Below are positions 37,330-48,664 of a DNA stretch of 64,000 nt, piece after piece. How positions within the stretch are numbered: position 1 is the first letter of the stretch; every line of letters starts with the position of its first letter. Below the pieces are notes generated by a model, which saw only the letters and a program-made list of their open reading frames with translations, did not search any database and was not told the origin of the DNA. The position numbers and the translations under genes are program-made. This DNA is from Guyanagaster necrorhizus (taxonomy: Eukaryota; Basidiomycota; Agaricomycetes; Agaricales; Physalacriaceae): assembly GCF_019112545.1 (NCBI RefSeq), contig NW_025064893.1, forward strand, positions 1,042,878-1,106,877, written 5' to 3'.

Positions 37330-37748
37330 CTCTCTTCTGCCTATGCACAACATTACTGTATAATCATGTGTATATCTTTAGACCTCAGCCTGCTATATCC
37401 AACTATGTCCGGCCCTGCACTGGCTTTCTTTCGGTGCAGGTGCTCTATCAGCGATTACTTGGCAACCAGTGTTGGAGGTGATGTACGCTACATATTCTCT
37501 GCAACTTGAGTCGTGCTCCACGAGTGGACTTGCTCAATCTCCAGCGTCTCTCGATACAGAAGCCTCTAGCACTTCGAATCTCTTTCTCCTAAATGTGGGA
37601 CATCGTCTAAACACATGACCATAATGTACCTTCTTCTACACATGCGGCTACTATTAGATACAACAACATTACTGACTGTGAAATTACCATTATACTTTCG
37701 AAACTCCACATCGTCGCAAGTCATAAGTGAATTGTCCAAACTTCCGAG
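37330..37748. other. Intergenic between convergent genes
   Basis: 3' ends of the fasciclin and arrestin-like genes; nothing else seen. Confidence 0.5.
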
Positions 37749-39220
37749 TCACGAATATGTTCGATCATGAGTATCAATCCAACTATCTGTCACCAAGCGT
37801 ATAGGAATAGAGTTGATTGTAGGAAGGAAAGGCGAGTTCGTAGGCGGAGTCAGCGACAAGACAATGAAATCCTAAACAAGATGTAAAGATCCCATCAATA
37901 GAAAAAAAAAAGACCATCAGGTAAACCCACTTTCACTGCGGCGCCCGCGGTAGAGAACCCACCGACATTGACGCTTGGTAAACACTGCACTTCACCCTCC
38001 CAATCTAGACTCTCCACTTGGGAGTTGCCAGCCTGTGGCTGTGAAGCCGGTGGCACTGGGCGTATCTTTCCTTCCCCGATGGTCGCATTCCTCCAAGCTC
38101 GCGTACCTCGGATCGTAACAGCGATTTGACGGAGGATGGTGACAGTTACAGATGATTGTTGATGTGAGGAAGACAAGGATGGGACATGGGGGAAGAGTTG
38201 GCGCAGGGAAGATAGAGGGCCGCTGAGTTGGACATGGAAGGGAATGATGTCGGAGAAGGAGAAAATCTGCACAGACGGTATAAATAACTGTGGTGAGAAG
38301 GTTAGTCAACGGTACTAGTACATGTTACGACATGAACTTACGTTAGATTCTATTGGTGCCATGGCCACTCGGCTTTTAGTTTTCATCGTTGTGAGTGACT
38401 GCATCCACTCTTCAGGAGAAGACTTCACGCTGTGGAAGAGAGGTATCGATAGAGTTGGACGATTTGGCCGTGTTCGTGGGGCATAGGTTATCGGAATGCG
38501 GAGACTGGATTGATTGGGTTAGAGGGCTTGACATGCAGTCCAGGCAATGGCGACGTACGTTTTTGTCTTGGCGAAAAAGCCAAATTTAGGATGGCGGATA
38601 GAAGTGACTCGGACGACTAGCGTATACACAGAAATAACATGTAGCCCTGGTGTGCCAGGAAAAGAAGCCTTGTAAGTCGGCGGCAGAGGATATGATTTGT
38701 CGCTATCCTTGAACATTGATGGGAGGGTCCGAGAAAAGGATAGTGAGCTGGGACATGGCTCGTTCTTCGTTCGGTCGTATGTCCACAGGGTCTGCGTGTC
38801 GTCAACAGTCACAAGTGACCTTGCGCCACATTCCGAAGACATCATGTCTAGCCGACCTTCAATCTGCAATGGAAGATAAGTCAAAGGGTTCAAATATAAA
38901 AACGCGGGCACGCGTACTTTGATATCTACACTCAGAATCATGTCGACCTTCTCGAGGAGCAAGGCGCCATGTATAGCGGCTTCGCGACCGTAAGCCGGGG
39001 AGGGGTTGTCATCCTGTTGTTCCGTCAGAACGACAGTTAAGCTGCCTCGTTTTTTAATGAAAGTCCCATTCGGGATACGGGGTCCCGAGCGAGGTGTATG
39101 TTCAACCCGTCGCTCGCCTGGTATAGGCTCGCAGGAATAATGCGGCGGCGGGGCAGTTTTGGAGTAGGGCGGGAGAGAGATTGTTGAGGGACCTGGTAGG
39201 CTATAGATATCTGTCGACAT
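37749..39220 (-). CDS. Arrestin-like protein B
   Basis: Second member of the mushroom arrestin-like family in this window; probable trafficking adaptor, target unknown. The start MSTDIYSLPGPSTISLPPYS (39220) precedes PHYSCEPIPGERRVEHTPRS. An insertion-free arrestin-N core follows (GTFIKKRGSLTVVLTEQQDD, GALLLEKVDMILSVDIKV), then LWTYDRTKNEPCPSSLSFSR, the hinge YPLPPTYKASFPGTPGLHV and YTLVVRVT. The C-domain contains FSFSDIIPFHVQLSGP and, after an intron at about 37865-37930, VK-DFIVLSLTPP and PIRLVTDSWID. Arrestin A has the corresponding PLPPTYDVKLDGLPGF and VKDCILF. At least four introns. An upstream in-frame Met at 39304 would add 28 residues but leads with a less typical start. Confidence 0.75.
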
Positions 39221-39738
39221 GTGGGAAGGATGAGAAGGGGGAGGAAGTAAAGCAGTTACCGTGACCCGACACAGACCCTCTTTATATTTGAAAGACGGCT
39301 CCATTATATGTCAGCAACAACCTTTCAAAGACTCTGGAGGACCGCAAAAGTTAGATGTGACTCACGAACTGCATTGCAAATGCCGGGCAGATCACCAGGA
39401 AGTTAGTCAGCAAATGACAGAATGACTCGATGAGGGCTGCGCTGCTTCGATCAGGGTAGCATTTGACGGAATCAAACCGTATCAAGGAGATCCTTGTTTA
39501 ACGGGGCACTTTGTATTGTTTCGCCGATTGATACACATAAATGCTGTGAATAGATTTCCCAAGATACAAGCACGAAAGATGGTCAATATCCTTCTAACAA
39601 GTTACAGCTCTGTCTGTGCAAAACATGAGTGTCATCTGTTGTTCCGGGGTAAGGTACGCCTTCATCAATTGTGGCAATAATGAAGGGCAACCTGGTTAGT
39701 ATCGGGTCCGAAACATGCGATAGAAATAGAGCGTACCT
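39221..39738. other. Intergenic between minus-strand genes
   Basis: Promoter of arrestin-like B and the 3' side of the membrane protein gene. No gene seen. Confidence 0.5.
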
Positions 39739-40665
39739 TCAACGTGCACTCACAGGTCGTTCCAACCTGGCCAGCGTTTCTTCCAGCTTTCTCGCTCTCT
39801 CCGCATCCTGAATTGCTTCCCACTGCTCATCTTGGCTAGTATAGCTCAAAGGCCTGCTACTCGGGCGAACGTGAGAATGGACAGACATCGGCCTTTGTGC
39901 CCTCAAGCTCTCTCTAAGGAACCCTCTCAGCAAAAGCGTGCTTCCGCGCGTGTTTCCATATGCTGGGGGAGGAGGTGCCGCTATTATATGATCCTCGACG
40001 TCGCCCGTACCGACCCCACTCTGAGCGAGGGCAGCAGCGTATGTTGGTAGTGGTGGCCGATGCCAAGGCGCATATGACATGGTCGTATTAACGGATGCCT
40101 GTCTGTGATAGGTAGGAAGAATCTCATCTGAGCGCAGGAATGCGTATCTCTCGGCGCGCAGGCGGTATATCCGACGCTCGAGGAATAGGAGCTGGCCCAG
40201 GATGCCTACTGCGAATATGACATGAACGAAAATGACAGAGCTGCTGGCCATCGGACCTCCCGCTGCCGCTCGCGACAGGTATTGTGCCGCAGCGATCCAT
40301 GCTGATATGGTTCCAACCAGGAGGAATAACTGCACCAAGAATGCCAATAGGGTGGCCAGCTGCACTCCGCCGAGCGTCGTATTGCTTTTCCAAAAGGACA
40401 TAAAAGGTTTGCTGGACCAGGAAGGATCGTAGGAAGGATTGCCGGATGAAGGTGAGGAAGGGGTTGGATTTGCGCCTATGTCAGGAGCAGCATCTCTATC
40501 AGCGGGATGTCGTATTGGAAGAGTCGGAATGGGTGTTGTCGCTCGCGTCTGCTCACTCTGCCCATGGAGTTCCTCTGAAAACCCAATTTCTCCTCGCTTC
40601 ACAGGTAAGGGTCCTGCCTCTGGCTGTTGTTCAAGGGTAGAAATGCTGGACGACGTCGACGCCAT
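39739..40665 (-). CDS. Two-pass membrane protein, unknown
   Basis: Not recognised by family. A single open frame without introns, unusual here, encodes about 308 residues from MASTSSSISTLEQQPEAG. The first 100 residues are Pro/Ser-rich and look disordered. Two hydrophobic segments follow: LATLLAFLVQLFLLVGTISA and, after a short loop, VIFVHVIFAVGILGQLLFL. The second is followed by a basic stop-transfer stretch (ERRIYRLRAERYAFLR). The C-terminal half has PPLPTYAAAL and PPPPAY motifs that could be PY-type ligands for WW domains such as those of Rsp5 ligases, and ends with a helical QDAERARKLEETLARLE. It lies between the arrestin-like gene and dynactin p62, all on the minus strand. An in-frame Met at 40716 adds 17 residues. 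Confidence 0.7.
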   Translation of the reverse strand: MASTSSSISTLEQQPEAGPLPVKRGEIGFSEELHGQSEQTRATTPIPTLPIRHPADRDAAPDIGANPTPSSPSSGNPSYDPSWSSKPFMSFWKSNTTLGGVQLATLLAFLVQLFLLVGTISAWIAAAQYLSRAAAGGPMASSSVIFVHVIFAVGILGQLLFLERRIYRLRAERYAFLRSDEILPTYHRQASVNTTMSYAPWHRPPLPTYAAALAQSGVGTGDVEDHIIAAPPPPAYGNTRGSTLLLRGFLRESLRAQRPMSVHSHVRPSSRPLSYTSQDEQWEAIQDAERARKLEETLARLERPVSAR

Positions 40666-40908
40666 CTTCGGCCGTGGCTTTTGTGAAGAAATGAAAAGAT
40701 GAAGAAAGTCCTGCACCTGGCAAGACTTGGGGGCAGTAGTGAAGTAAAGAGTTAAAGAATGACAGCGATAATGAATGAAGAAATGGAAGAAAGAAGGAAG
40801 AATTCATCCCCGCAGCTGATGGCCAAGGTCGTCATGTCAATGTGAGAACTTCTTGCCTTTGCGAGGTTTTATGTAAATGCCTGTAAACGGGCGGAAATAC
40901 AGTAACTG

Positions 40909-42819
40909 CTAAAAATCGGTATCATCCTTGGGCTCTTCCCTAGGTATGACTGACCCAAGATCCACTACTGTATAGAAGGTGAATGTTTTTGTTTCGGCCT
41001 GAGGCTGTTTGGACCCTTTAGACGGAGAGACGTCAAGTCCATCGTTTCCTTCCGACGGCGTTGGATCGTCCGAGCGGTACGTGTACGTGACGAGCATGTT
41101 AAACTGGAAAGTCATAAACAGAAAAGGGTCCTAGACAGTTCTTTGACTGACCTTGACATTGCCTCGTGCTTCTTTTCCGAGGACCACCTCGCCACCAACA
41201 ACAGTGACATTTGCCCGCTTCTCTATAACGCCAATGGTCTTCGCCTTCCCTCTGCCTTCCTTCTCCCTCGCTGGACGAAGCCCTATTTCATCGTCGTCCA
41301 GCCCAAACATGTCCATATCCTCGTCATCGTCCTCGTACTCCCAAGCTTCTGCAAACGCAGCAATAGGAAACACCGATGTCGGTAACGAAATAGAAAATGG
41401 CGGTCGACGAGCCTTCTCTCCATCACCCGCTGCAACGTGCACCCTTTGAACCGAAAGTCGGACTTGGATAGGATCATAGAGCGGGTTCGCTAATGCCAGA
41501 TGGAAGGGGTAAGTCTTTCCTGCATGCATGGCAGCCGCGGCGCCGTCATCCTCTATTGCAGCAGGTGTTGTAGATCTGTTCATCATTCGCCGCGCTACGT
41601 CCTGAGGCGTTTTCTGTTGATGCGGAAGGGCTACCGTGATAGCGGGCAGGTAACTAGAAGCTACAAGCTTGATCTTGTACCGCACAGACTGCGCCTTCTG
41701 TTCAGGCTTGATGAGGATATGTGTGCACACAGGGCATCGTTTAGAGCGCTTAGAATGTAACGGTATTCGCAGAGGCCTCAAATCCCTATAGTTACGAGTT
41801 AGAATGCGTGTACACAGGCCGCGATACGCACTTACGATGACTGCAAAGACGTCGTCCAACTATACGTCCACCGCTGCTCCACACTAGCCACTTCGGATAT
41901 GTTCTCCAGATGTTTCATAAAGTCTACATCGACCTCGCCACCGCCAGAGCCATAATGGCTCGCACTCTCAATATCCATCCTGCTCTTATACTCGGGCATC
42001 TCGTCCTTATTTGACGTCTTATCCTTTGAAGCCCCCCTCCCTGAACGCATATGAGGGGTGTACTTGGATACCCCAGGAATGTCACGCGCAAGCGCGGCTG
42101 AAGCAGCGGCTGTTATTGAGTTAGAGTGAAGATGATGTGAGTGCGCGGCGCTACTTGGGACAGCAGAAGAATTAACACCAGAAAGAGAAGATGCGCGTAT
42201 GACTGGTTCAAAATGCTCTTTCAGCTTGTCGAATTCTAAGGATTCGGGTGTTGAATCTTCAAATTTTTGTAACTGGGCTGAGAGTGATAGTTAGCGTGAG
42301 GGATGGAAGAATACAAGATGACGTACCAGCGAGACCCGTTGGCTTCTCGAACGTTATTCCCACTTCTGCAGAGTCCCACCTACAGTGATTGCAGAACAAA
42401 AAGAACGGCGGTTCACCGACAGTGCTCATTGTTATTGAGAGTCTCCCATCACCTGGATCCGGAGGATCTGATGATACAACAGAAAGCGTGTTGCGGCAAT
42501 TTGGGCACATGAAGCAATTCCTAGCGCATCTGAATAGGTCTTTGTTATAATTTCACTTTCGGCAATCGAGCTTGGACACGCACCTATTCTTCTCCGCACG
42601 AACACTAGCACTTGGGACTTCAAAGAGACAATTGGGGCAGAAGTATCCGCTGACTTCGACGGAAACACAACGATTGCAACGGACAGCGTCGCATTCTTCA
42701 CAAAAGAACAAAGAATGGAGTGAGTGGAAGCTGTGCGACGATGAGGCGAGATGAGGTGGTGGCGGCGGTCCTGATGGACTTGATAGGCAATGACAGTGGT
42801 ATAGAACGCTGGGAGCCAT
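40909..42819 (-). CDS. Dynactin p62 (DCTN4/RO-2 type) subunit
   Basis: Pointed-end subunit of dynactin, which links cytoplasmic dynein to cargo; cytoplasmic. The N-terminus (MAPSVLYHCHCLSSPSGP) has closely spaced cysteine pairs that bind zinc: FFCEECDAVRCNRCVS, GYFCPNCLFEVPS and, after an intron, CFMCPNCRNTLS. Next come FFLFCNHCRWDSAEVGITFE and a linker with a Ser/Ala-rich stretch. The second half shows RPLRIPLHSKRSKRCPVC, KIKLVASSYLPAITV, YPFHLALANPLYDPIQVRLS and an acidic EYEDDDEDMDMFGLDDDE, and ends with LVTYTYRSDD. This is the usual p62 order. Introns are near 42515-42583, 42275-42330, 42200-42240, 41760-41840 and 41107-41150. The start at 42819 is the first Met before the zinc motifs. 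Confidence 0.88.
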
Positions 42820-43619
42820 GAGGGGAGGTCGTCTTCAAAGTGGCTGTGCAAATAGTGATGTCACGATCACGTGGTTAAAGCAGGGTCGATCATTGACTTT
42901 CGTTGACTTTCAAGTTAACAAGCAATCAGATTGACAGTCACTGACGTTCTCGACTGCTCAGAAAATAAGACTTCTACCAGCGAGTATCCTCCAAGCTCTT
43001 ATCCGACCTTTTGATTTGTTGTGTCTTGTAATCTTCATAATACTTAGATCTCTACCGCTTCCGAGTCTGGTGCACGCCTCGAACTTGTACAAAAATTTCT
43101 TTCTGTTCCTCTCGTACAGAAAAGAAAAGCCACAATGATTGTTGATACACTTCGTAGAGCGTTTACCGGTGATTCGTGAACAGTGACCTTTGGACTTGCT
43201 GAGAGTACTTATTTAAAAAGCCAGCAGTCTTGGCATGGCCTAGCTGGACAATTCTGTTCTTTTACAGCCGCTGAATGATCTCTACTTACGCATTGCCCTG
43301 GTTTATTCAGTTTCCTCATACTCAGCCGCACAGGCTGTGCTCGGCGTCCCCAAGATATAGATGCAGTTTCTTCAATGACGAGGAAAACTATAGATTCTGA
43401 GGAAAAATCAGACACAATTCCATTGTATATAATGTGGTGCTTGCTAGTCAGTCTACAGTCTTTTGGAATGAAAGGTTTTCTTACTGAGAAATAGGAGGGG
43501 CGCGGCCATGCGACGTCGATCAAACCTGTGCGAATTTGCCAGTCCTTCTGCTACGACCATCACACCTTTTTTATCCTCCCTTCCATCCCTTCCAATCCAC
43601 TGAGCTCACTATCCTTTAC
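42820..43619. other. Divergent intergenic region, no firm gene
   Basis: Between dynactin p62 (minus) and the first aspartic protease (plus). A 104-codon minus-strand frame at 43209-43523 lacks recognisable motifs and is not called. Confidence 0.45.
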
Positions 43620-45541
43620 ATGCAATCCCTAATACCACTATCTTTAATCCTCACCATCTTCGATGTCGTGGCATATGCGGTGAAACTACCACTACATGTA
43701 CGGACAACGAGGCAACCAAGATCTGTCGGCCGTCGAGCGAATACAACGATACCCGTGTCGAATTACGGAAATGCAGAATATTATTCTAATATAACGATTG
43801 CCGGTCAAGAAGTTTCTGTATTACTGGACACTGGAAGGTGATATCAATGTAGGTTACCTCGGCCCTTGTTAACCTTTGCCTAGTTCCGACCTTTGGGTTA
43901 ATTTTCCCGATACAACACCTACAACGACAGACACGGGAAAGTCTTTGACGCTTTCGTATGCTATAGGATCAGCTTCAGGTGCGTATTTGCGGGTTGAGTT
44001 AGATCGTACTAGACTAACAGCATCTAGGCGATATCCATACTGCATCTGTAGAATTTTATGGCTATTCTATCACTTCTCAGGCATTCCGTGTGTCCGAATT
44101 TTCTTCATTGCGACTTGAACGCTCACATCTGACTAGTGCTTGTCACCGACACAAGCTCATTCTCCACCGACATCCACAGCCAAGGGTACGATGGTCTCAT
44201 GGGCCTCGGTCCCAACGAAGGCAGCCGAGTTCTTGATAAACTCAACAGTGATTCCGGCGACTCAGTATTGACCAACATCTTCTCTCAAGTGTCTAATTCC
44301 TCCAAATTCATTTCCTTCCTCCTTGATCGTAGTGGCGATCCCGGGAGCAGCATCACTGGCCAATTGACAATATCTGAGTATGTCGAAGGCTACGAAAACA
44401 TTACCAGTATGCCGGAGATTGATGTCGAGGATGTTCACAAGCTCCTTGAGTCTGGTTCGGCACCTTGTGCTCCCAATTTGGGTGTTTACTGACTGTTTCG
44501 CAGAACAACATTGGCAAGCGTTAACGGACAAGAACAACGGCGTCATCGGTCCTGATGGCGAAGTCATACAAACCGATTCTATTGTACCAAAAGCCCCCGA
44601 TGGCCAGCTAGTAGCCGTCTTCGATTCCGGCTTTACGTTCACACAAGTGCCCCGCGCCATGTCTGATGCTATCTATGGTAGAGTTCAGGGTGCCTCATAT
44701 GATTCTGACAATGAGTGGTGGACAATACCTTGCGGCCAACTGTTAAATGTTTCGTTCAACTTCGGAGGCCAAAACTACCCTGTTCACCCACTAGATACAG
44801 TCGATGACAACTTTGACATCAAGAATGCCAACGGCAGCAGGGTCTGCATTGGTGCTTTCCAACCCATCACCACCGCCTTTAGTATTCTCGGAAACTATGA
44901 TATGATCATGGGTATGAACTTTCGTGAGTGGCCAATACTATCAAATCATGCATGAATATCAGTTCTAATGTCACCACAGTGAGGTATGTTACATATGCTG
45001 CTCATGGCTGCAAGGAGCTGATGGTTATTCAAGAAATACATACACGCTTATGAATTATGGAAACTGGGTCGATGACAACGCAAATGATCCGTATCTTCAA
45101 CTTCTCTCCATCACAAATGTAGAGGATGCTCATACAGACTTTGTCAATGTCCGGTTAGGAGGTAGCGACACCACAAGCGATACCAAATGGGACCTGGTCT
45201 CCACCGCTGACATGCAGCATTCGCCTGTCTCAGCCGAGGAGAAGAAGAAGTTATATGAGGAGATGATCCTCAGTCGGTGGCCATATATCCTGGCCGGTTG
45301 CCTTGCCTTCATCCTTATTATCATCGGTTTGATCATCTGGAGATGCTGTTGTCGTCGCAAGGGTGTCAAAACAGCCAACACGGCTAAGAAAGGGCTCTGG
45401 TTCAGGAAGAACAAGGCGGCATCGACGTCCTATCTTCCATTGCAGGACCAAGGGATGAGGGATTCGAGTACTGTCGATGTCTCCGTTCCGTATGACCCAC
45501 ACACTGGACACTTCGGGAACGCAGGGTACAAGGCATTGTGA
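43620..45541 (+). CDS. Membrane-anchored pepsin-like aspartic protease 1
   Basis: A1-family aspartic protease with a C-terminal anchor, similar in layout to yapsins; probably at the cell surface. Signal peptide MQSLIPLSLILTIFDVVAYA, prosegment, then the first active site LLDTG-SSDLW (split by an intron near 43838-43883). GYDGLMGLGP follows, and the second active site is AVFDSGFTFTQVP (DSG). The lobe ends in SILGNYDMIMGMNFLRN and an EDAHTDFVNVRLGG segment. A single helix (WPYILAGCLAFILIIIGLII) is followed by a Cys/Arg stop-transfer run (WRCCCRRKG) and a cytoplasmic tail ending in HFGNAGYKAL. The ATG at 43620 was preferred to the upstream in-frame codon because it opens directly into the signal peptide. 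A related gene follows 657 bp downstream. Confidence 0.92.
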
Positions 45542-46198
45542 ACTTGTGGACCACTGTATTATGTATGATCGCATTTCTTCAAAAAGATGTTCTCCTATAC
45601 CCTCGAAATTGCGCCTCTTTATCCCAGATTTCTTTTCCGAATCTCACCACTTCATCGCTTAGCACTGACCTCCCAAGACATCGCAGTTGAGACCACAACT
45701 GCAGCTCTGAGCTTTGTTGGTACTGCCACCCATATCCACGTGGGATAGTGCAGAAATAACTCAACGTCGAATTTTCTATCGTAGGCGTCGTCATTCAAAA
45801 GTAAGTACTCCTGTGACGGTTCGACTCAACCAAAGTGAGTAGCAAAAATGTTTTGCATCTTTGGAAAACGGGACATGGGGGCTAACAATGAAAACAATGG
45901 AGTATACAGGCCTATATACTACGAATCTGCTCAGAAATGAACGAACGCGTAAGTAAATCCGTACGAGAGCTCAAACAGTGACAGACTGTCAGTTCCATGT
46001 AAAGCTCGACATCTCAGAGCTCTTGCGCGTACAGGGGGCACTGACAAAGATCGGACCAGAAAGCCCATGTCTTGGCTCCGTCAGGCTATGCCGGGTTTCA
46101 TACTGCGGCATGTCTCGTCCCACTGCCATTCATTTTCCTTTAGTTCGAAATAATACTCGGGGGGAACACCAGTTGACTATTCTCACATCTCTACCACC
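45542..46198. other. Spacer between tandem aspartic proteases
   Basis: Promoter of the second protease gene; no gene seen. Confidence 0.5.
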
Positions 46199-48003
46199 AT
46201 GGTGACTACGGCATTTTTGGCCTTGCTATACCTTGTCGATCAATCCTCTGGAATGCGACTAAAGATTCAAGGCCAACGTAATGTTCAAACTCGACATGAA
46301 CTCCTACCACGGGGAAATATCAATGGGACCACTGCCTTAAGCAATAATGCAGATATTAGCTATTATGCGAATTTGATGCTTGGTGGGGAGGTCTTTACAG
46401 TGCTTATCGATACTGGCAGGTAGGTTTCTACTCCTTTCGGTCATTTTCTTCGTACTTATGGTTGTCTTAGCTCGGACTTGTGGGCCGCAGGCAGCGTTAC
46501 GGATAGTATTGACACTGGAGCGACTTCTGGGGTCAGATACGCAGTAGGTGCGGTGAAAGGTCAGTCTCACCTGTTCAGCATTCTAGTCTTCGTTCTCACT
46601 ACTATAGGTCCTATAAAAACTTCAACTCTTCAATTCGCCGGATACACTGTGCAGGATCAAGCGTTCTGTACGTTGTATTTCTGCAATTCTTCGTCACTAC
46701 ATCTTACCCAGAAATATAGTGGAAGTCACACCAGATAGCGACCGCAAGAAAGGATCAGGACTGATAGGTCTTGGCCCTACGTCCGGGTCCAACATCTACG
46801 CTACACTGAATACCTCCGTTGGATATGCGGTGCTGGACCGTATATTTCTACAAAACACCTCAACTCCCAACTATATGACGATCCTTCTGGGACGCGCCGA
46901 AGGTTCGTCATTGACTATTCCATTCAGTGATCCGCAGCTCATGTTCGTGTAGATCCAACCGATGTCTTTCCCGGTGACATATCAATCGGAGAGCTTTTAG
47001 ATAGCTATAGTAATGTCGAGAGCGAACCGAAGCTAAAGGTTACCATGGTCCCTGTCCGCGACTCCAGAAATCAGCATTTCCAGGTCTTATTAGACCAGGA
47101 CGGCGTATTAGGGCCAGACGGGCTGCCAATATCTATCATCACTGAGGTGCAACAGACATCGAATTCAAAGCAGGCTACCGTCGTTGTAGACTCTGGTTTT
47201 TCTCTGAGCCAGGTACCCAAGTACGTGAATATGGTCAGCCTGAGGGGAATGCCCAATGAGTTTACCGCTTGGATTAGATCTATTGCAGATGCGATATACA
47301 GTCGCTTCTCTGGCGCAGAGTACCATAATATAACAGGCCTTGGCGAAGCATGGATTGTACCTTGCAATGAAGAAGTTAACATTACATTCAAGTTTAGTGG
47401 TAATAGCTATCATATACATCCCCTTGACGCTACAATGTAGGGCCTCTTGTTCTCTCCGTCACTGTATGTCTAACAAGGTTTCTAGGGATCCATCTCCATT
47501 GGGATTGACCGGTGTGGTGAACTCGGAAGGTCAATCGTCATGCATAGGCTCGGTGCGTACACGTAGCTCCCAAGCACTTTCTCGTCCTTGACGTCACATA
47601 CCACAGTTTCAACCTATCAGTTTTTCAACTTCGGGTCAACAAACGTTCGATATGATTCTTGGAATGTCGTTCCGTGAGTAATACGCTAATTATGTTCATG
47701 ATACACACTGACTTCAGTATCTCAGTCCGCAATGTTTACGCCATCTTCAACTACGGTGACTTCATAGCGGGTGGTAATGACACCAGCAATCGCGGAAATC
47801 CTTACCTTCAATTCTTGTCCACGACCGATCCATCTGAAGGTATATTTAGCAATTTTCTCTTTACCGATAAATTCTAATGGATCACAGCACATTCCGACTT
47901 CGTCGCTGTTCGCTTGAATGGAAATGACACTACGGGCGGTCAGACCTTCAATGGTACAAGTTCCAATATCATCGACGACAGCTCCCATGAATATGCAGCT
48001 TAA
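46199..48003 (+). CDS. Pepsin-like aspartic protease 2, membrane segment lost
   Basis: Tandem paralogue of the preceding gene. A signal peptide (MVTTAFLALLYLVDQSSG) is followed by the first active site VLIDTG-SSDLW (intron near 46422-46471), GSGLIGLGPTSGSN, the second active site VVVDSGFSLSQVP (DSG), IVPCNEEVNITFKFSG, MILGMSFLRNVYAIFNYG and AHSDFVAVRLNGND. Both catalytic Asp residues are present. The reading frame then stops at 48001-48003 (DDSSHEYAA), so the protein ends where paralogue 1 continues into its membrane helix. A Pro/His/Gln-rich tail (PMNMQLNTANPPRYSLP... to 48163) is open in another frame. It would come into frame if the 28 nt at 47954-47981 (gtacaag...gacag) were removed. A secreted form is the simple reading. 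At least seven introns. Confidence 0.85.
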
Positions 48004-48664
48004 TACGGCAAACCCTCCACGATATAGTTTGCCGCTACAGTCCAACTACGCTTCGTCAGAACCATATCACCACCATGAACCTCAGAGACCTGCCCAGGCC
48101 CAGGTGTATGATCCACAGCGTGGGCCATATAGTCCACGTATGCAGCCAGTGCAACACGGTTAAAATCCATGGGGTCGGTAAGCTTAATGAGAGTGGTTTC
48201 GTACTGCTCTAAGGCCTCGTAATGAGGCCTGTTAATGACTTCCTTCTATCTTTTGCATATAGACTGTTTACTTATTTTACATGTATTTATGGGATTGCGC
48301 ATACGTAGTAGAGTTTGGTTCATAACGGCGACACGTACACCCTTGAGTAGAACAAAGATATATTATTTAATAGAAGACGTGATTTACATCATTACAATTG
48401 CAACACACCAGTACTTCACCTTCCTTAACGTGTCGTGTTCATTTCCAGCATCGCATATGAAGTAATAAAAAATCTTATGTCGAGGACAGACTTTCTACAT
48501 CCATTGGACGACTTACCTTCATATGGATCGTTGAGTCTGGACTCGACAGACTTCATCAACAGCGTTGGCGCAAGGTGCGGCAATCTCCGGACTGCTGCAA
48601 TCTTCTATTTTGGGTTTCCCCTTTCCATCTACCACAAGCTTCTACCACCACCATTACAGGCAGT
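48004..48664. other. Out-of-frame tail remnant and ENPP promoter
   Basis: 48004-48163 holds the frame-shifted tail of aspartic protease 2, ending in SPRMQPVQHG. The rest is the upstream region of the ENPP gene. No other gene seen. Confidence 0.5.

Noticed and set aside
43209..43523. 104-codon minus-strand frame possibly encoding a small RNA-binding protein
   Set aside because: No Sm, LSm or other recognisable motif; lies in a promoter region between divergent genes.
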